From Phaffia rhodozyma (lineage: Eukaryota; Basidiomycota; Tremellomycetes; Cystofilobasidiales; Mrakiaceae), in assembly GCA_014706385.1 (NCBI GenBank), contig JACGZH010000008.1, positions 744,001 through 808,000 on the forward strand: a DNA stretch of 64,000 nt, given 5' to 3'. This document shows, in pieces, positions 22,806-32,092 of the stretch. The notes beneath the pieces were generated by a model. The model was not told the origin of the DNA, ran no database searches, and was given only the letters and a program-made list of their open reading frames with translations. A program made the position numbers and the translations under genes. The stretch's first letter is position 1; each line of letters begins with the position of its first letter.

Positions 22806-24397
22806 CGTTGCTTCACACTTTTCCAGTGATCTCTGGCTGTGGACCAGCTGACGCATATGATGCACACGCCGCTCCAGCTGGTGTATATATCACAACGTAT
22901 GATGAAGGCAAAGTGAGCGGATAGTCGTGACGGCGGTTAGAGCAGTCGTAGTCGTCGCCGTCAGCAGCATGTCTGAACATGAAGAATGGGTCATTCAAGC
23001 CAGTTGCTGATATCTTGTCTATCAATCACACACTGAAAGCCTGGATGGCTCGAAAGTTTTCAGCCTTTACTGTACATCTCGTCCATCAGACTCGTACGTC
23101 TGATGGTTGCTGACAGCAGTTGGTACTGGGTCAGTCCATCTGTTTGCCACAAGAGCGCTTTTTTAGAATCGCAGCTGAGTTATGCGATCTGGCTGATCGT
23201 CGGGGTCTCAATTCTCACTGAAATAGAGTCAGTACTTGTGATGCGTGTTGACTTCATTATAAGAGTGGCTGTTGTAAGGATAAATATGTGTACCTGCAGC
23301 CCACTAACAGCATGACAATGGGAACATCATGGTGCACGGTCGGCCTATCAACCAAGAAAGAATAACATCATCGCTTATGGGCATCATTTGTCGCGATTGC
23401 TGTATTTTTCTACCGAGCAAGCCTGTGATGTGGATGGTCCATGGCTAGGCTTGACAGACTTCTATTCACCAGCAGGTAGTAGAGCTTGTATAGTCATGTC
23501 GGATGCATAACTAACATGAAACGGATGAAAGTGCATATACGATTTTTCTGTCATACTCGTGTGGAAGACTAATCAATGCATCAAACTATGGTCAGCGGTG
23601 ATTTGTACTGTTCGTTTGGCGCCCAAACATGATCATGCCCGGCTACCGTTCTAATCTCATTCAGGCTCAAGGCCCAGCCAGATCCGGTTTGTGTGTCTCT
23701 TCCGTTTGTGCATCAGAGAAATGTATCGATCTGTTGGGCATTTGTTTCTTCTACGAAGAAAGACAAATTGGATGTACTGGCTCGAAAGATCTTTCTTTTC
23801 ATTGTTCCCTGCAGATTGAGGTACTTCCGACCATCCTCATTACAATACGAAAAGCGAAATGAAATACAACTTTGCGCAGATGGTGATACTTACGACGTTA
23901 ACCCGGTATATGACATACCGACAATTACAGTTCAACGCCTTGATTGCACAATGGACATAGTGAGCGGTAGCTTGTGAGTGTGCAAGGTCGTTTGCGCTGC
24001 ATTCGTGCCTTTTCCCAATGAGTTGGATGTTGAACAGATCAGTGGTGACACATGTCCTGCAATGCTATGACTTACTCGGCCGCCAGTGTAAGATCATCAT
24101 CGATTGCCGGTAACTACACCACAAAATGAGCATAGATGAGCGACTTGAGCACATATTCTTGCTACTGTGACAAAGGCCACACAGAAAAGTTTTCATGATG
24201 TTCGCAAGATGAACCAACCTGTGTGTGCGATGTGACTGCGATGGCAATGGCTACCTGCATTTGGCAACCCAGCATCGCCGGCAACGTGCAACAAACATTC
24301 TTAGCCAATTATTATCATAATTGGCGGAGTGTTCGATGTCAAAAATGGATGTACAAGAGTCTAAAAAAGAACATGTTGCAGGCAACGAGTAGATTAA
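22806..24397. other. Intergenic stretch without recognisable gene
   Basis: No supportable gene. Frames of up to about 94 codons overlap on both strands without recognised motifs. The sequence is unique in the window and separates the inverted repeat from the second retroelement cluster. Confidence 0.55.
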
Positions 24398-24422
24398 CAG
24401 CAAACACGGTTTCATGTTGCTG
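24398..24422 (-). other. Conserved hairpin in the TGTTGAG-family LTR
   Basis: The minus strand reads CAGCAACATG-AAAC-CGTGTTTGCTG. The arms pair over about ten bases around a four-base loop with one bulged T. The homologous LTR at 14567-14591 reads CAGCAATACG-AAAC-CGTATTTGCTG, where a C-G pair has become T-A, so pairing is kept. Possible roles are transcript end formation or a structure near the R region; this is inference. Confidence 0.55.
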
Positions 24423-24660
24423 TGGAATAGAATAGAAAAACAATTCTTGACTTAGCACCAACGAAACAGTTATCGCAAATGCTAAGGAAGGAGAAACAGA
24501 AAACAGGAAAGACAAAGCAAAAAAGAAAAAGAGGAGGACGGAAAAGAAGAGAAGTACGCCAGCTGACAGAGTGCGCTAGCTAAGGCTGAGATACGTAGAT
24601 GACAAGCAGAAACGAATGCACCAGATCCAAGTCTTCTCAACAACTCAAGTACTCTCAACA
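24398..24660 (-). repeat. 3' LTR of copia element 3 (TGTTGAG family)
   Basis: On the minus strand, TGTTGAGAGTACTTGAG starts right after a purine-rich CAATGAGTCGGAG that can serve as polypurine tract, downstream of the intact Gag-Pol. It matches the LTR at 14567-14779 and carries the same terminal hairpin. It does not match the LTR at the 5' end of the same element, which belongs to the TGTTGAAATATAC family. Confidence 0.7.
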
Positions 24661-24950
24661 CTCCGACTCATTGTTCCTGCTTATGAAACATGATGAATGA
24701 CGGTTGGGATGATGAAAGCAAAGGTGAAAGATGCGGTAGCACGAAAGAAATGCGCGGAAAAAGATGAAGAGTGCAAAATCGAGAAAAAGGAGAAAATCAG
24801 GAAAATGAAGAAAATGAAGAAAACCAAGGTAGAAAACTCGACGCGACTCAAGACACAACGGGAAACGCTCTTGTTCACCTCGTGCCTTGCAACTGCATTC
24901 TCTTCTCCCGGCCACTACCATCACCTCTTTACTTCTCTCGACAGTTGACC

Positions 24951-24975
24951 CATCCATCCATCCATCCATCCATCC
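24951..24975. repeat. CCAT microsatellite next to the Gag-Pol stop
   Basis: About six CCAT units lie just beyond the stop codon of copia element 3, in its 3' untranslated region. A simple repeat. Confidence 0.85.
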
Positions 24976-24977
24976 GT

Positions 24978-27900
24978 TCACTCGTCCATCTGCCTGACTC
25001 CGACTCGACCGTGGAGTCCTCCCTTGAGCCTCAGGTGCTCGTACGTCTCCCTCGGCAACGCCTTCGTCAGCATATCTGCCGGCATCTCCTTCGTTCGGAC
25101 CCATCCGAGGTCCAGCACGCCTTCTCTGTGTAAGTCCCTCGCATACTTGTATCCCACATCGATGTGTTTCGACCGGTGATGGAGCTGACCACTCTTGACT
25201 GACGCAATCGCTCCTTGGTTGTCCGACTTGGCAACAGCAGTCGGGATCGAGTAGCCGAGCTGTCCCAACAGCATCCTAATCCACACGACTTGAGATGCTC
25301 CTTGAGACAGAGCCACATACTCGGACTCCCATGATGATTTCGTGATGGAAGGTATCTTCTTGCTTTTCCAGTAAACAAGAGCTCCAAACACGAAGACCAT
25401 GATCCCCGTGACTGACTTTCTTGTTTCTTTGTCACCAGCATGATCCGAGTCGGTGAACAGCTCGATTGCCGGTCGCATCTTGCTTGCTTTCCCTCCGATG
25501 GTGAGTGCAAACTGCTTTGTGCATGCTAGATAGGCCAACACCCCCTGAGCTGCTTCCATATGGACTTGTGCAGGGTTCGAACAGAAACGGGCAAGCACTC
25601 CGACCGAATAAGCGATATCATACCTCGTGCACGTCACCAGGTAAGTCAAACATCCCACTAGTTCCTGATATCGCTTCTGGAGCCCTTCGTTTGGTTTCGG
25701 TGCGTCTGACTCCCATAGCTGGAGGTCAGGCTGCATCGGGATCCGGCGAGGGGTGATCGAGGTCGAGTCAAACCGGTCGAGTACGTCCTCGATGTATGAC
25801 TTCTGAGAGATGCTGATCGTCCCGTTTGATCTATCTCTGGTGAACTCCATCCCTAGTAGCGACCCCGGGTTGAGATCACCTCTATCGTCAACTTCGAACT
25901 CTCGGCCAATATCATCAAACACGTCGGCAACCGCTCTATCTGTGCCTGCCACTACAAAATCATCAACATAAAGCATGAGCATGACCCTTGTTCTGTATCG
26001 TTCGCCAATAAAGATACAGTTATCAGCTTCGATCGGGGTAAGTCCAATTGTTTGCAGAAACACTGCCATCCGGTCATAGAACGCTTTCGGAGACTGACGC
26101 AGACCATAGATTGCATTCGTCACATAGCACAGCTCGTCATTCGCTGCTGCATATCCCGGAGGAGGCGTCATCCAGATCGGTTCATCCAGCTTGGCGTATA
26201 GGAATGCAGTCTTGACGTCACCTTGTCGGATAGTGAGGTCTTCGTTCGCGATGATGGAAAGAAAAATGCGCCGGGATGTGCCGTCAGCAACGGGTGAGTA
26301 CGTGTCTCCGAACGTGCCTTCGCGCTGCTTGAACCCCCGGGCGACCCATCTGGCCTTGAACTTGGCCTCGTGACTGATGGCCGTCGATGAACAAGTGAAG
26401 TCCCATCGACCAGACACGACCTCGGTAGCCTTGCTGTCGGCCTTTCTGATGGTCCACACGCGGAGCTTCTCGAACAGGTCCATCTCGGCCTTCATCGCCG
26501 CCTCCCACTCTACTCGGAAGGGACCACTGACAGCTTGACAGTAAGTGGCTGGAGGTGTGGATGGAAGCTGGCGTGTGCCGATGTCAATCAGGATGTTGGC
26601 CTGAGGCAGAGTACGAGAAAGCCGTGATGATCGTCGGAGAAGAAGTGGACGGAGATGAGTGCGTGGAAGAGCATGTGTGTCCTCGGCATTTTCACCGTCG
26701 TCGGTCTCGTCTTCAGAGATCACGAACTGATGGTCATCAGCCGTGCTTTTGTCAACGCCGCTCACATCAGCTGAGTGGCCTTCGGTAGACTCATCATCCA
26801 CGCGACCGAGTGGCTCGGAAGGGATGTCCTGAGGTAGCGCAGAAGGAGGATCGGTTAGGTCTGGAGTCCATAGCGGAAGTGATCTACCAGCAGCAGGAAG
26901 TGTCTTGGACTGACTGTAGTTGTCCTGGCCGTACTGATGTGCAGTTCGCATGGTCCAGTCCTCTGCGAAGATGACGTTCCGGGAGTATATGACCTTCTGG
27001 ACGTTCCGCTTATGGACGAGACGGTAGGCCTGCTTGCCAAAGCTATCCTCGGACGGGCTGATGAACCAGCACGGGGTCGACTTTGACTGGTGCTTCTTGT
27101 GTTTTGGATTGTGTGCAAAAGCAGTGCAGCCAAAGACATGGATCCGATCGTATGTTGCAGGTCGGCCATGCCAGTGTTCATAGCGGGTCTTGCCAGTCGA
27201 TGGTCGCACGGTCCGAGCGAGAACATAGAGTGCATATGTCAACGCTTCGGCCCAGAACGAGCCAGGAAGGCCGTACTCCATGAGAAGGGCGGTGATCTTC
27301 TCCTCGATCGTCCGGTTCGTCCGTTCGGCCTTACCATTCTGCTGGGGAGTGTCAGGGATGGACGGCTGCTGAGTGATGCCGAGAGAGGCGAGCCAAGACG
27401 TGAAGTCGTTCGACATGTACTCCCCGCCGTTGTCGCTGCGGATGGTGACGACTCGGTGACTTGTCTGGCGCTCGACCTGCATGATCCAGTCCTTGATGGC
27501 TCCGGCAGCATCGCTCTTCGACTTGGTCGCCCAGGCCCAGTGGTAGTCGGTGTACTCGTCTACCATGGTAAGCATGTAGCGGGCACCGCCAAGAGATGTA
27601 TGGGGCATTGGACCTTGGATGTCGGTGTGGACAAGCTGAAGAGGCTGGCTGATGACGGTACTGGACGCTGAGAAGGGCATGCGGTGCTGTCGTGATGTGA
27701 CACAGGGCACGCAGAACTCGCTGTCATAATATCTTTTGATGTCCTGTGAAGTGATGGACTTGTTGAGCACCTCTGGGTTTGACTTGACAAGAGCATACAT
27801 AGACATACAACAAAGGTGGCCCATTCGACGATGAAGCAGATCAATCTCTTTGTTCACCTGGCTGGTGACCAGGTGAGCAACAGCAGTCGGAGATCGCACA

Positions 27901-29336
27901 GTGACATCAAGAGCCCACAGGTTCCTGCTGTATGCAGACGCAGTAAAGAAAGGCCCGGTCTGGTCACTGATCACGATCTCCTCTCTGTTGCCGGTGAAGG
28001 TGATCCCATCGGTCTGGCAGATCTGACCGAGGGAGACTAGAATGGTGGATGACAAGAGGGGGACATGCCATACGTTACTAAATGATACCTCGACCTGCTG
28101 ACCGTCCGAGCGAGACTGACTTACCACGTTCACCGTTCCTTTGCCAACGACACCTAGAGACGCACCACTCGCAACGAAGAGCTCGTCGGTGTATGGCTCG
28201 TAGGTGGTGAAGAGCGATCGGTCATTGACGCAGGTCTGTGTGCAGCCAGTGTCAAGAAGGAAGGTGAACGGGTGGCTCAAGCTCGGACAGAGGAGGGAAA
28301 GCGCGTACGATTGAGGTGACTCGACTTGGTTCCGGCCGAGTACGACATTGGCCTGTGGTCTGAAGTATGTCTTGCCGGAGGAGTGTTGGTCCTTGGCGAA
28401 GCACTCGGATGTGTTGTGCCCGGATGACCGATGAAAGTCACAGTACCTGTTCGACCGAGTCTTGCCTTCGGTTGCCTTGGGGTTGTATGATCGAGGTTGT
28501 TTCGGGCAGTCAGCCGCGTAGTGAGACGACTGGCCGCAGTACAGACAATGGACCATCGGTGGAGTCACTGCCATGGCTGAGTGAGGCTGCTGGTTCTGGC
28601 AGTTCGCCATCGCTGTTGACTGTATGTCCTTGTTGTCCAGGATTCGATCGGCCACAAAGTCAAGAGTGAGCGGCCTGGGGGTTCCGTGAGCGTCTGTGCC
28701 GACCTGGGCCTGTATGTTGGATACCAGAGTCTCGCCTTGGATGGTCTTCGGAAGCATCCGCAGAAGTAGAAGGCCTGCCAGTTCGTCGACGGTGATGCTG
28801 TCTCCGGTGATCTGGCGGATGAGACTGACCTGTCGGAACACGCTATCTATGCTGGCCCGGAGATCGGTCGAGTTTTCGAGGCGAGCATCCCAGAGTGTAC
28901 TTAGTAGCTGGAGGACACCAGTCGTGCCTCGCTTAAGATGGGCCGATCGGAGCACATCGAGCTGTTGTTTGGCGGTGGTGCACTTGGTGACCCGTTCGCC
29001 TTCGGAGTCGGCGAGAACAGAGATGATGAAGTTCCTGGCGACCTTGTCATCGACGCCCCATGCTTGTTTTGCGGTTGGATAGGCGACGCTTGGCCGAGTT
29101 CGTTTGCCGATGACGACGTCCCATATACGCATGTCGTCCAGGGCTGACTCCAGTCGACGCTCCCACATGTTGTAGTTGACGTCGGGTGAATGAGGAGATG
29201 CTAGCCGGGTGATGTTGTTGAACATGGTGTTGCGGATGTCCCGATGGAGGGGAACGGCTGGTGGAGGTGGGTCCGGCTGGACGGACTGGATGACGTTGTT
29301 AGACATGTTGTGATGAGTATGTTTGTTGATGAGCAC
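24978..29336 (-). CDS. Intact Ty1/copia Gag-Pol polyprotein (copia element 3)
   Basis: A single frame of 1452 codons encodes a complete copia polyprotein, which makes and integrates cDNA of its own RNA inside virus-like particles. The order is Gag; CCHC knuckle (CLYCGQSSHYAADC, residues ~260-275); aspartic protease (LLDTGC, ~360); integrase zinc finger (HRRMGH with later CVPC, ~500-550); integrase core with HTDIQGP (~573), SDNGGEY (~637) and NGKAERTNR (~670); reverse transcriptase with GLRQSPKAFYDR and the catalytic YVDD (~1122); and RNase H with TDSDHAGD, SSWESEY and DNQGAI (~1298-1380). Every catalytic motif I looked for is present, and there is no frameshift or stop. Translation may begin at the first Met or ten residues later at MSNNV. 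All functions are in one frame without a gag-pol shift, as in copia. Its two flanking LTRs do not match, which is odd for an otherwise perfect element. Confidence 0.96.
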   Translation of the reverse strand: MLINKHTHHNMSNNVIQSVQPDPPPPAVPLHRDIRNTMFNNITRLASPHSPDVNYNMWERRLESALDDMRIWDVVIGKRTRPSVAYPTAKQAWGVDDKVARNFIISVLADSEGERVTKCTTAKQQLDVLRSAHLKRGTTGVLQLLSTLWDARLENSTDLRASIDSVFRQVSLIRQITGDSITVDELAGLLLLRMLPKTIQGETLVSNIQAQVGTDAHGTPRPLTLDFVADRILDNKDIQSTAMANCQNQQPHSAMAVTPPMVHCLYCGQSSHYAADCPKQPRSYNPKATEGKTRSNRYCDFHRSSGHNTSECFAKDQHSSGKTYFRPQANVVLGRNQVESPQSYALSLLCPSLSHPFTFLLDTGCTQTCVNDRSLFTTYEPYTDELFVASGASLGVVGKGTVNVVSQSRSDGQQVEVSFSNVWHVPLLSSTILVSLGQICQTDGITFTGNREEIVISDQTGPFFTASAYSRNLWALDVTVRSPTAVAHLVTSQVNKEIDLLHRRMGHLCCMSMYALVKSNPEVLNKSITSQDIKRYYDSEFCVPCVTSRQHRMPFSASSTVISQPLQLVHTDIQGPMPHTSLGGARYMLTMVDEYTDYHWAWATKSKSDAAGAIKDWIMQVERQTSHRVVTIRSDNGGEYMSNDFTSWLASLGITQQPSIPDTPQQNGKAERTNRTIEEKITALLMEYGLPGSFWAEALTYALYVLARTVRPSTGKTRYEHWHGRPATYDRIHVFGCTAFAHNPKHKKHQSKSTPCWFISPSEDSFGKQAYRLVHKRNVQKVIYSRNVIFAEDWTMRTAHQYGQDNYSQSKTLPAAGRSLPLWTPDLTDPPSALPQDIPSEPLGRVDDESTEGHSADVSGVDKSTADDHQFVISEDETDDGENAEDTHALPRTHLRPLLLRRSSRLSRTLPQANILIDIGTRQLPSTPPATYCQAVSGPFRVEWEAAMKAEMDLFEKLRVWTIRKADSKATEVVSGRWDFTCSSTAISHEAKFKARWVARGFKQREGTFGDTYSPVADGTSRRIFLSIIANEDLTIRQGDVKTAFLYAKLDEPIWMTPPPGYAAANDELCYVTNAIYGLRQSPKAFYDRMAVFLQTIGLTPIEADNCIFIGERYRTRVMLMLYVDDFVVAGTDRAVADVFDDIGREFEVDDRGDLNPGSLLGMEFTRDRSNGTISISQKSYIEDVLDRFDSTSITPRRIPMQPDLQLWESDAPKPNEGLQKRYQELVGCLTYLVTCTRYDIAYSVGVLARFCSNPAQVHMEAAQGVLAYLACTKQFALTIGGKASKMRPAIELFTDSDHAGDKETRKSVTGIMVFVFGALVYWKSKKIPSITKSSWESEYVALSQGASQVVWIRMLLGQLGYSIPTAVAKSDNQGAIASVKSGQLHHRSKHIDVGYKYARDLHREGVLDLGWVRTKEMPADMLTKALPRETYEHLRLKGGLHGRVGVRQMDE

Positions 29337-29344
29337 GTAGATTA

Positions 29345-29360
29345 CTCAGACTCTTAATCT
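29345..29360 (-). promoter_or_regulatory. Primer-binding site of copia element 3, tRNA-Lys(CUU) type
   Basis: The minus strand reads AGATTAAGAGTCTGAG between LTR and gag, identical to the site of copia element 1 although the two LTRs are unrelated there. The complement holds the CUCUUAA anticodon loop of tRNA-Lys(CUU) with both stem strands. Confidence 0.62.
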
Positions 29361-29654
29361 CTTAAGAATCTCCACAGCAATCTGTATGAAATGATACCAA
29401 AAATACAACACTCAGTATCACAGATTGCGTATCTGGTGAAGACTGAGGAAAGAAAAGATGAGATGGAAAAGGAGGGGCTCATATAGACTGGAAAATGTGG
29501 AAGACGGTTGTAAAAGATGGCGGCTAAAGTACAGGTTCTAAAGATAGAAACGCCAAGACAGGGGAACCTGAAACTGTGGAGCTGCCAAGACAGGGTAACA
29601 TGAAACTGTGAACCAGGAACAAGGAACAAGGAACTTATACCGTATATTTCAACA
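29360..29654 (-). repeat. 5' LTR of copia element 3 (TGTTGAAATATAC family)
   Basis: On the minus strand it starts TGTTGAAATATACGGTATAAG and ends TTCTTAAGA immediately before the primer-binding site. It is homologous to the solo LTRs at 6454-6716 and 16048-16310 but longer by a ~32-base internal duplication (the 'ACAGTTTCA.GTT.CCCTGTCTTGGC' segment occurs twice). It lies in the integrase region of a truncated copia element. Confidence 0.8.
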
Positions 29655-30780
29655 TCTGTGACGTGGGAAAGGGAGTCTTGTGCTGACGTGAGCCAACACA
29701 GGGAATGCATATGCTCTTGTCAAAGTATCTATCGATGTCACTGTCGATGTCACTCTTGCTTATCTGTTTGGTGAACACACGAGAATAAGCGAAAAGGTCA
29801 TGCATAGCTGATCTCGAAAGATGTCCCATCCGTCTGTGAACGAGATCGATCTCGATCTCCGTCTTGCAGGGCACCACCGAAGCAGCCAATGCCGGCGGCC
29901 GAGCCGTCACATCGAGCGACCACAGGCTTTGCAAGTGTGGTGAAGCGGTGAGAAAGATGCCGTTCTTGTCTCTGAACACGATCCGATCCATGTCGCCGCT
30001 GAAAGTGATGCCTTTGATCCGGCAAAGCTGGCTGAGAGACGAGAGATACAAGCATGTCGGACGACATCCCCAGCACATGGAACACATCGGTCAGTGTGAG
30101 TCCGCACTGTTCGTCACCTGTCGCTGGCTTGCTGAGCAAGCTGATCTGGCCTCGACCGACGACTTTCATCGGCTGGCCGTTGGCTACGTGAATCGTCTCG
30201 TCGTATGAGTCGTATGTCGAAAAGAGAGACCGGTCGCTCACACAGGTCTGTGTGCATCCCGAGTCTAGCAGAAAAGTAGGACCGGCATGAGATCGCTTCG
30301 ATTGGACAGCGCGCGCAGAAGAAACAGACATCACAGAGAGTATCCGATCAAGCGCCGTTGGCTTGACGATCTCTCGGGTGATGGCATTGATCTGCTGCCG
30401 ATCTGAATGGGGATGGTTGCTGTGATGACTGTGGTTGTTGTGATAGTTGTGATGACGTTTGGAGTTGCAGTCCGCGGTGTTGTGAGTGATCGACCTATGG
30501 TACTCGCAGTACCTTCTTCCGCTCGCTCGGCCGTTCCTTTTCGACATACTCGGGCAGTTGATCGCGATGTGGCCAGGTTGCTGGCATGAGAAACAGATCG
30601 TGCTGATCGAGCCGGTCGTTGCTAGTGCTTTGTGTTCGTCTGTCAGATCGATCCGATGTGTCTTGTTGATGGCAGCTGCGTTTGACTGAGCGTCCTGGAG
30701 AATGAAGCCGACAACATACTCGAGTGTCATTGCCATCGCTTTGCCCTGTGTGTCTTTTGGTGCGTTTGCGATGATGCTTC
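29655..30780 (-). pseudogene. Copia element 4, truncated gag-pol
   Basis: This remnant starts inside gag (SIIANAPKDTQGKAMAMTLE) and runs through a CCHC knuckle (CFSCQQPGHIAINC) and protease (LLDSGCTQTCVSD) to the integrase zinc finger (HRRMGHLSRSAMHD, later CIPCVGSRQHKTPF). A frameshift near 30040 splits it into two overlapping frames, and 'SDIDSDID' looks like a small in-frame duplication. It is related to copia element 1. One end is joined to the 5' LTR of element 3 at 'PFPTSQ', and the other to the 3' end of a foreign LTR. The rest of pol is not found nearby. Confidence 0.88.
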
Positions 30781-31264
30781 TAATAAAATTAGGGAGTACT
30801 TTGTGATATTCTAATGGTGGAGTCACACAGACAACAATGTACTTCCAGTTTCCGAATGCCTCAATGGTGTTTCTCTCTTTGAGCTAGAAAGGTTTCCTCA
30901 ATAGTAGACCCGATTACTAGTTCTCTCAAACTGATTCCTCTGATCCCCTGATTCTCTCAACAAGAATACACACACAGAGTGAGTAAGTTGATTGAGAGAA
31001 CCAGAAAGAAGAAAGGAAAAGGAAACAAAGTAGCTACTGTATATACAAGATCACCAAGATGCAAACGAAAGAGAAACGAGATGGAAGCAAATTAGAAAGA
31101 AAGTAGAACGGAAATGAAACGAGACAGAAGTGAAATAAAGATGATGTAGAAAAATAGAAATGATGTAGAGATGAAATAAAATGTTGAAGGAGAAAGCAAA
31201 GAGATAGAGAAGTGAACCAACTCGCATCACTTTACGGTTGATGTCTAGACTGCTATATCCAATA
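30781..31264 (-). repeat. LTR of the TATTGGATATAG family fused to a gag fragment
   Basis: A third copy of the LTR that leads the iMet-primed element. On the minus strand it begins TATTGGATATAGCAGTCTAG and ends CTCCCTAATTTTATTA. Instead of the iMet primer site, the truncated gag of copia element 4 follows at once, and the LTR end reads in frame into it as 'LPNFIR'. It is diverged from the other copies in its middle. It is the last retroelement before the gene-rich part. Confidence 0.75.
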
Positions 31265-31532
31265 CTCACTGGTTTCCCAAACCATATACACACCACCCAG
31301 GTGTTTCAGTAAAATGGATTGAGAAACCAGGAAACAGAAGGAAACCCGCTAGAAAATTTATAGCTCTTCGGAGAGAGAGCCTTGGGACTCCGCGCAAACG
31401 GAAGTCGGAAGGTGATGCCTCAAGAATAGATAAAAAATTACAGATGGAATTATATCAAGACTGCTGAAACTCCAAAAATCAAACTGACAACGACAAGATA
31501 CTATAAATGTTGACACTATTCAATTCATCGCA

Positions 31533-31626
31533 GATCGTATAGTATAGTGGTTAGTACTTCCGCTTGTGGTTCAACTTGTGGAACACAACTACGCGGACGA
31601 CGGGTGTTCAATTCACCCTACGGTCA
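31533..31626 (+). tRNA. tRNA-His(GTG) with a 22-base intron
   Basis: A full cloverleaf can be drawn: acceptor GATCGTA pairs with TACGGTC (one G-U); the D arm is GTATAGTGGTTAGTAC; the anticodon stem TCCGC pairs with GCGGA around loop TTGTGG/C with anticodon GTG; and the T arm is GGGTG-TTCAATT-CACCC. The intron at 31570-31591 sits one base after the anticodon, the canonical eukaryotic position. The discriminator base is A; the extra 5' G of tRNA-His would be added after transcription. The intron repeats part of the anticodon arm. Confidence 0.9.
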
Positions 31627-32092
31627 ACTGTACATAGTTTTTCAACTATCTCTTCTCTGAGGATTTTCCTTTTTGACGAAGATGTTCATGGTCGAACCAC
31701 TTGAGTGTTTTTGAGAAACCATTGAAACAATATAGACGGTATATTTGATTAGGGCAGATATGATTAGAACTTCAATGGTTGTGAATGAAGAGTTTGTCTT
31801 TTCGTTTTTCTGTCGTAACATGATGATGAGCAATGCAGTCGATACCACTCAACCCGTTTCTCAACAAAAAAAATCATACAAGTAGACATCTTGAACGGAC
31901 TGCGAGAGACATGGATAACATTAATACAGATCAGAGAGGTGATCGAGGCGGTTGAGAAAAAAGATATGGGAAATGTAACGAAACATAGCTATCTTCTTAA
32001 GGACAAAGATAGTTAGAAAAATTATTATAAAAGTCCAGATTTAAGGGGTCCACAAAAGCCCAAGTGACGAGAAGAGAAGGATAACCGGGATG
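31627..32092. other. Intergenic stretch between tRNA-His and the transporter gene
   Basis: AT-rich sequence without a supportable gene. It presumably holds the 3' end of the minus-strand transporter transcript. Confidence 0.6.

Noticed and set aside
24951..24975. CCAT repeats (and a GGAT run at 45999-46016) considered as telomere-like or regulatory
   Set aside because: They are short four-base microsatellites; no telomere-type array is present anywhere in the window.
24655..25104. 149-codon minus frame overlapping the end of Gag-Pol and its 3' untranslated region
   Set aside because: It starts inside pol in another frame and runs through a microsatellite and T-rich sequence; no family match.
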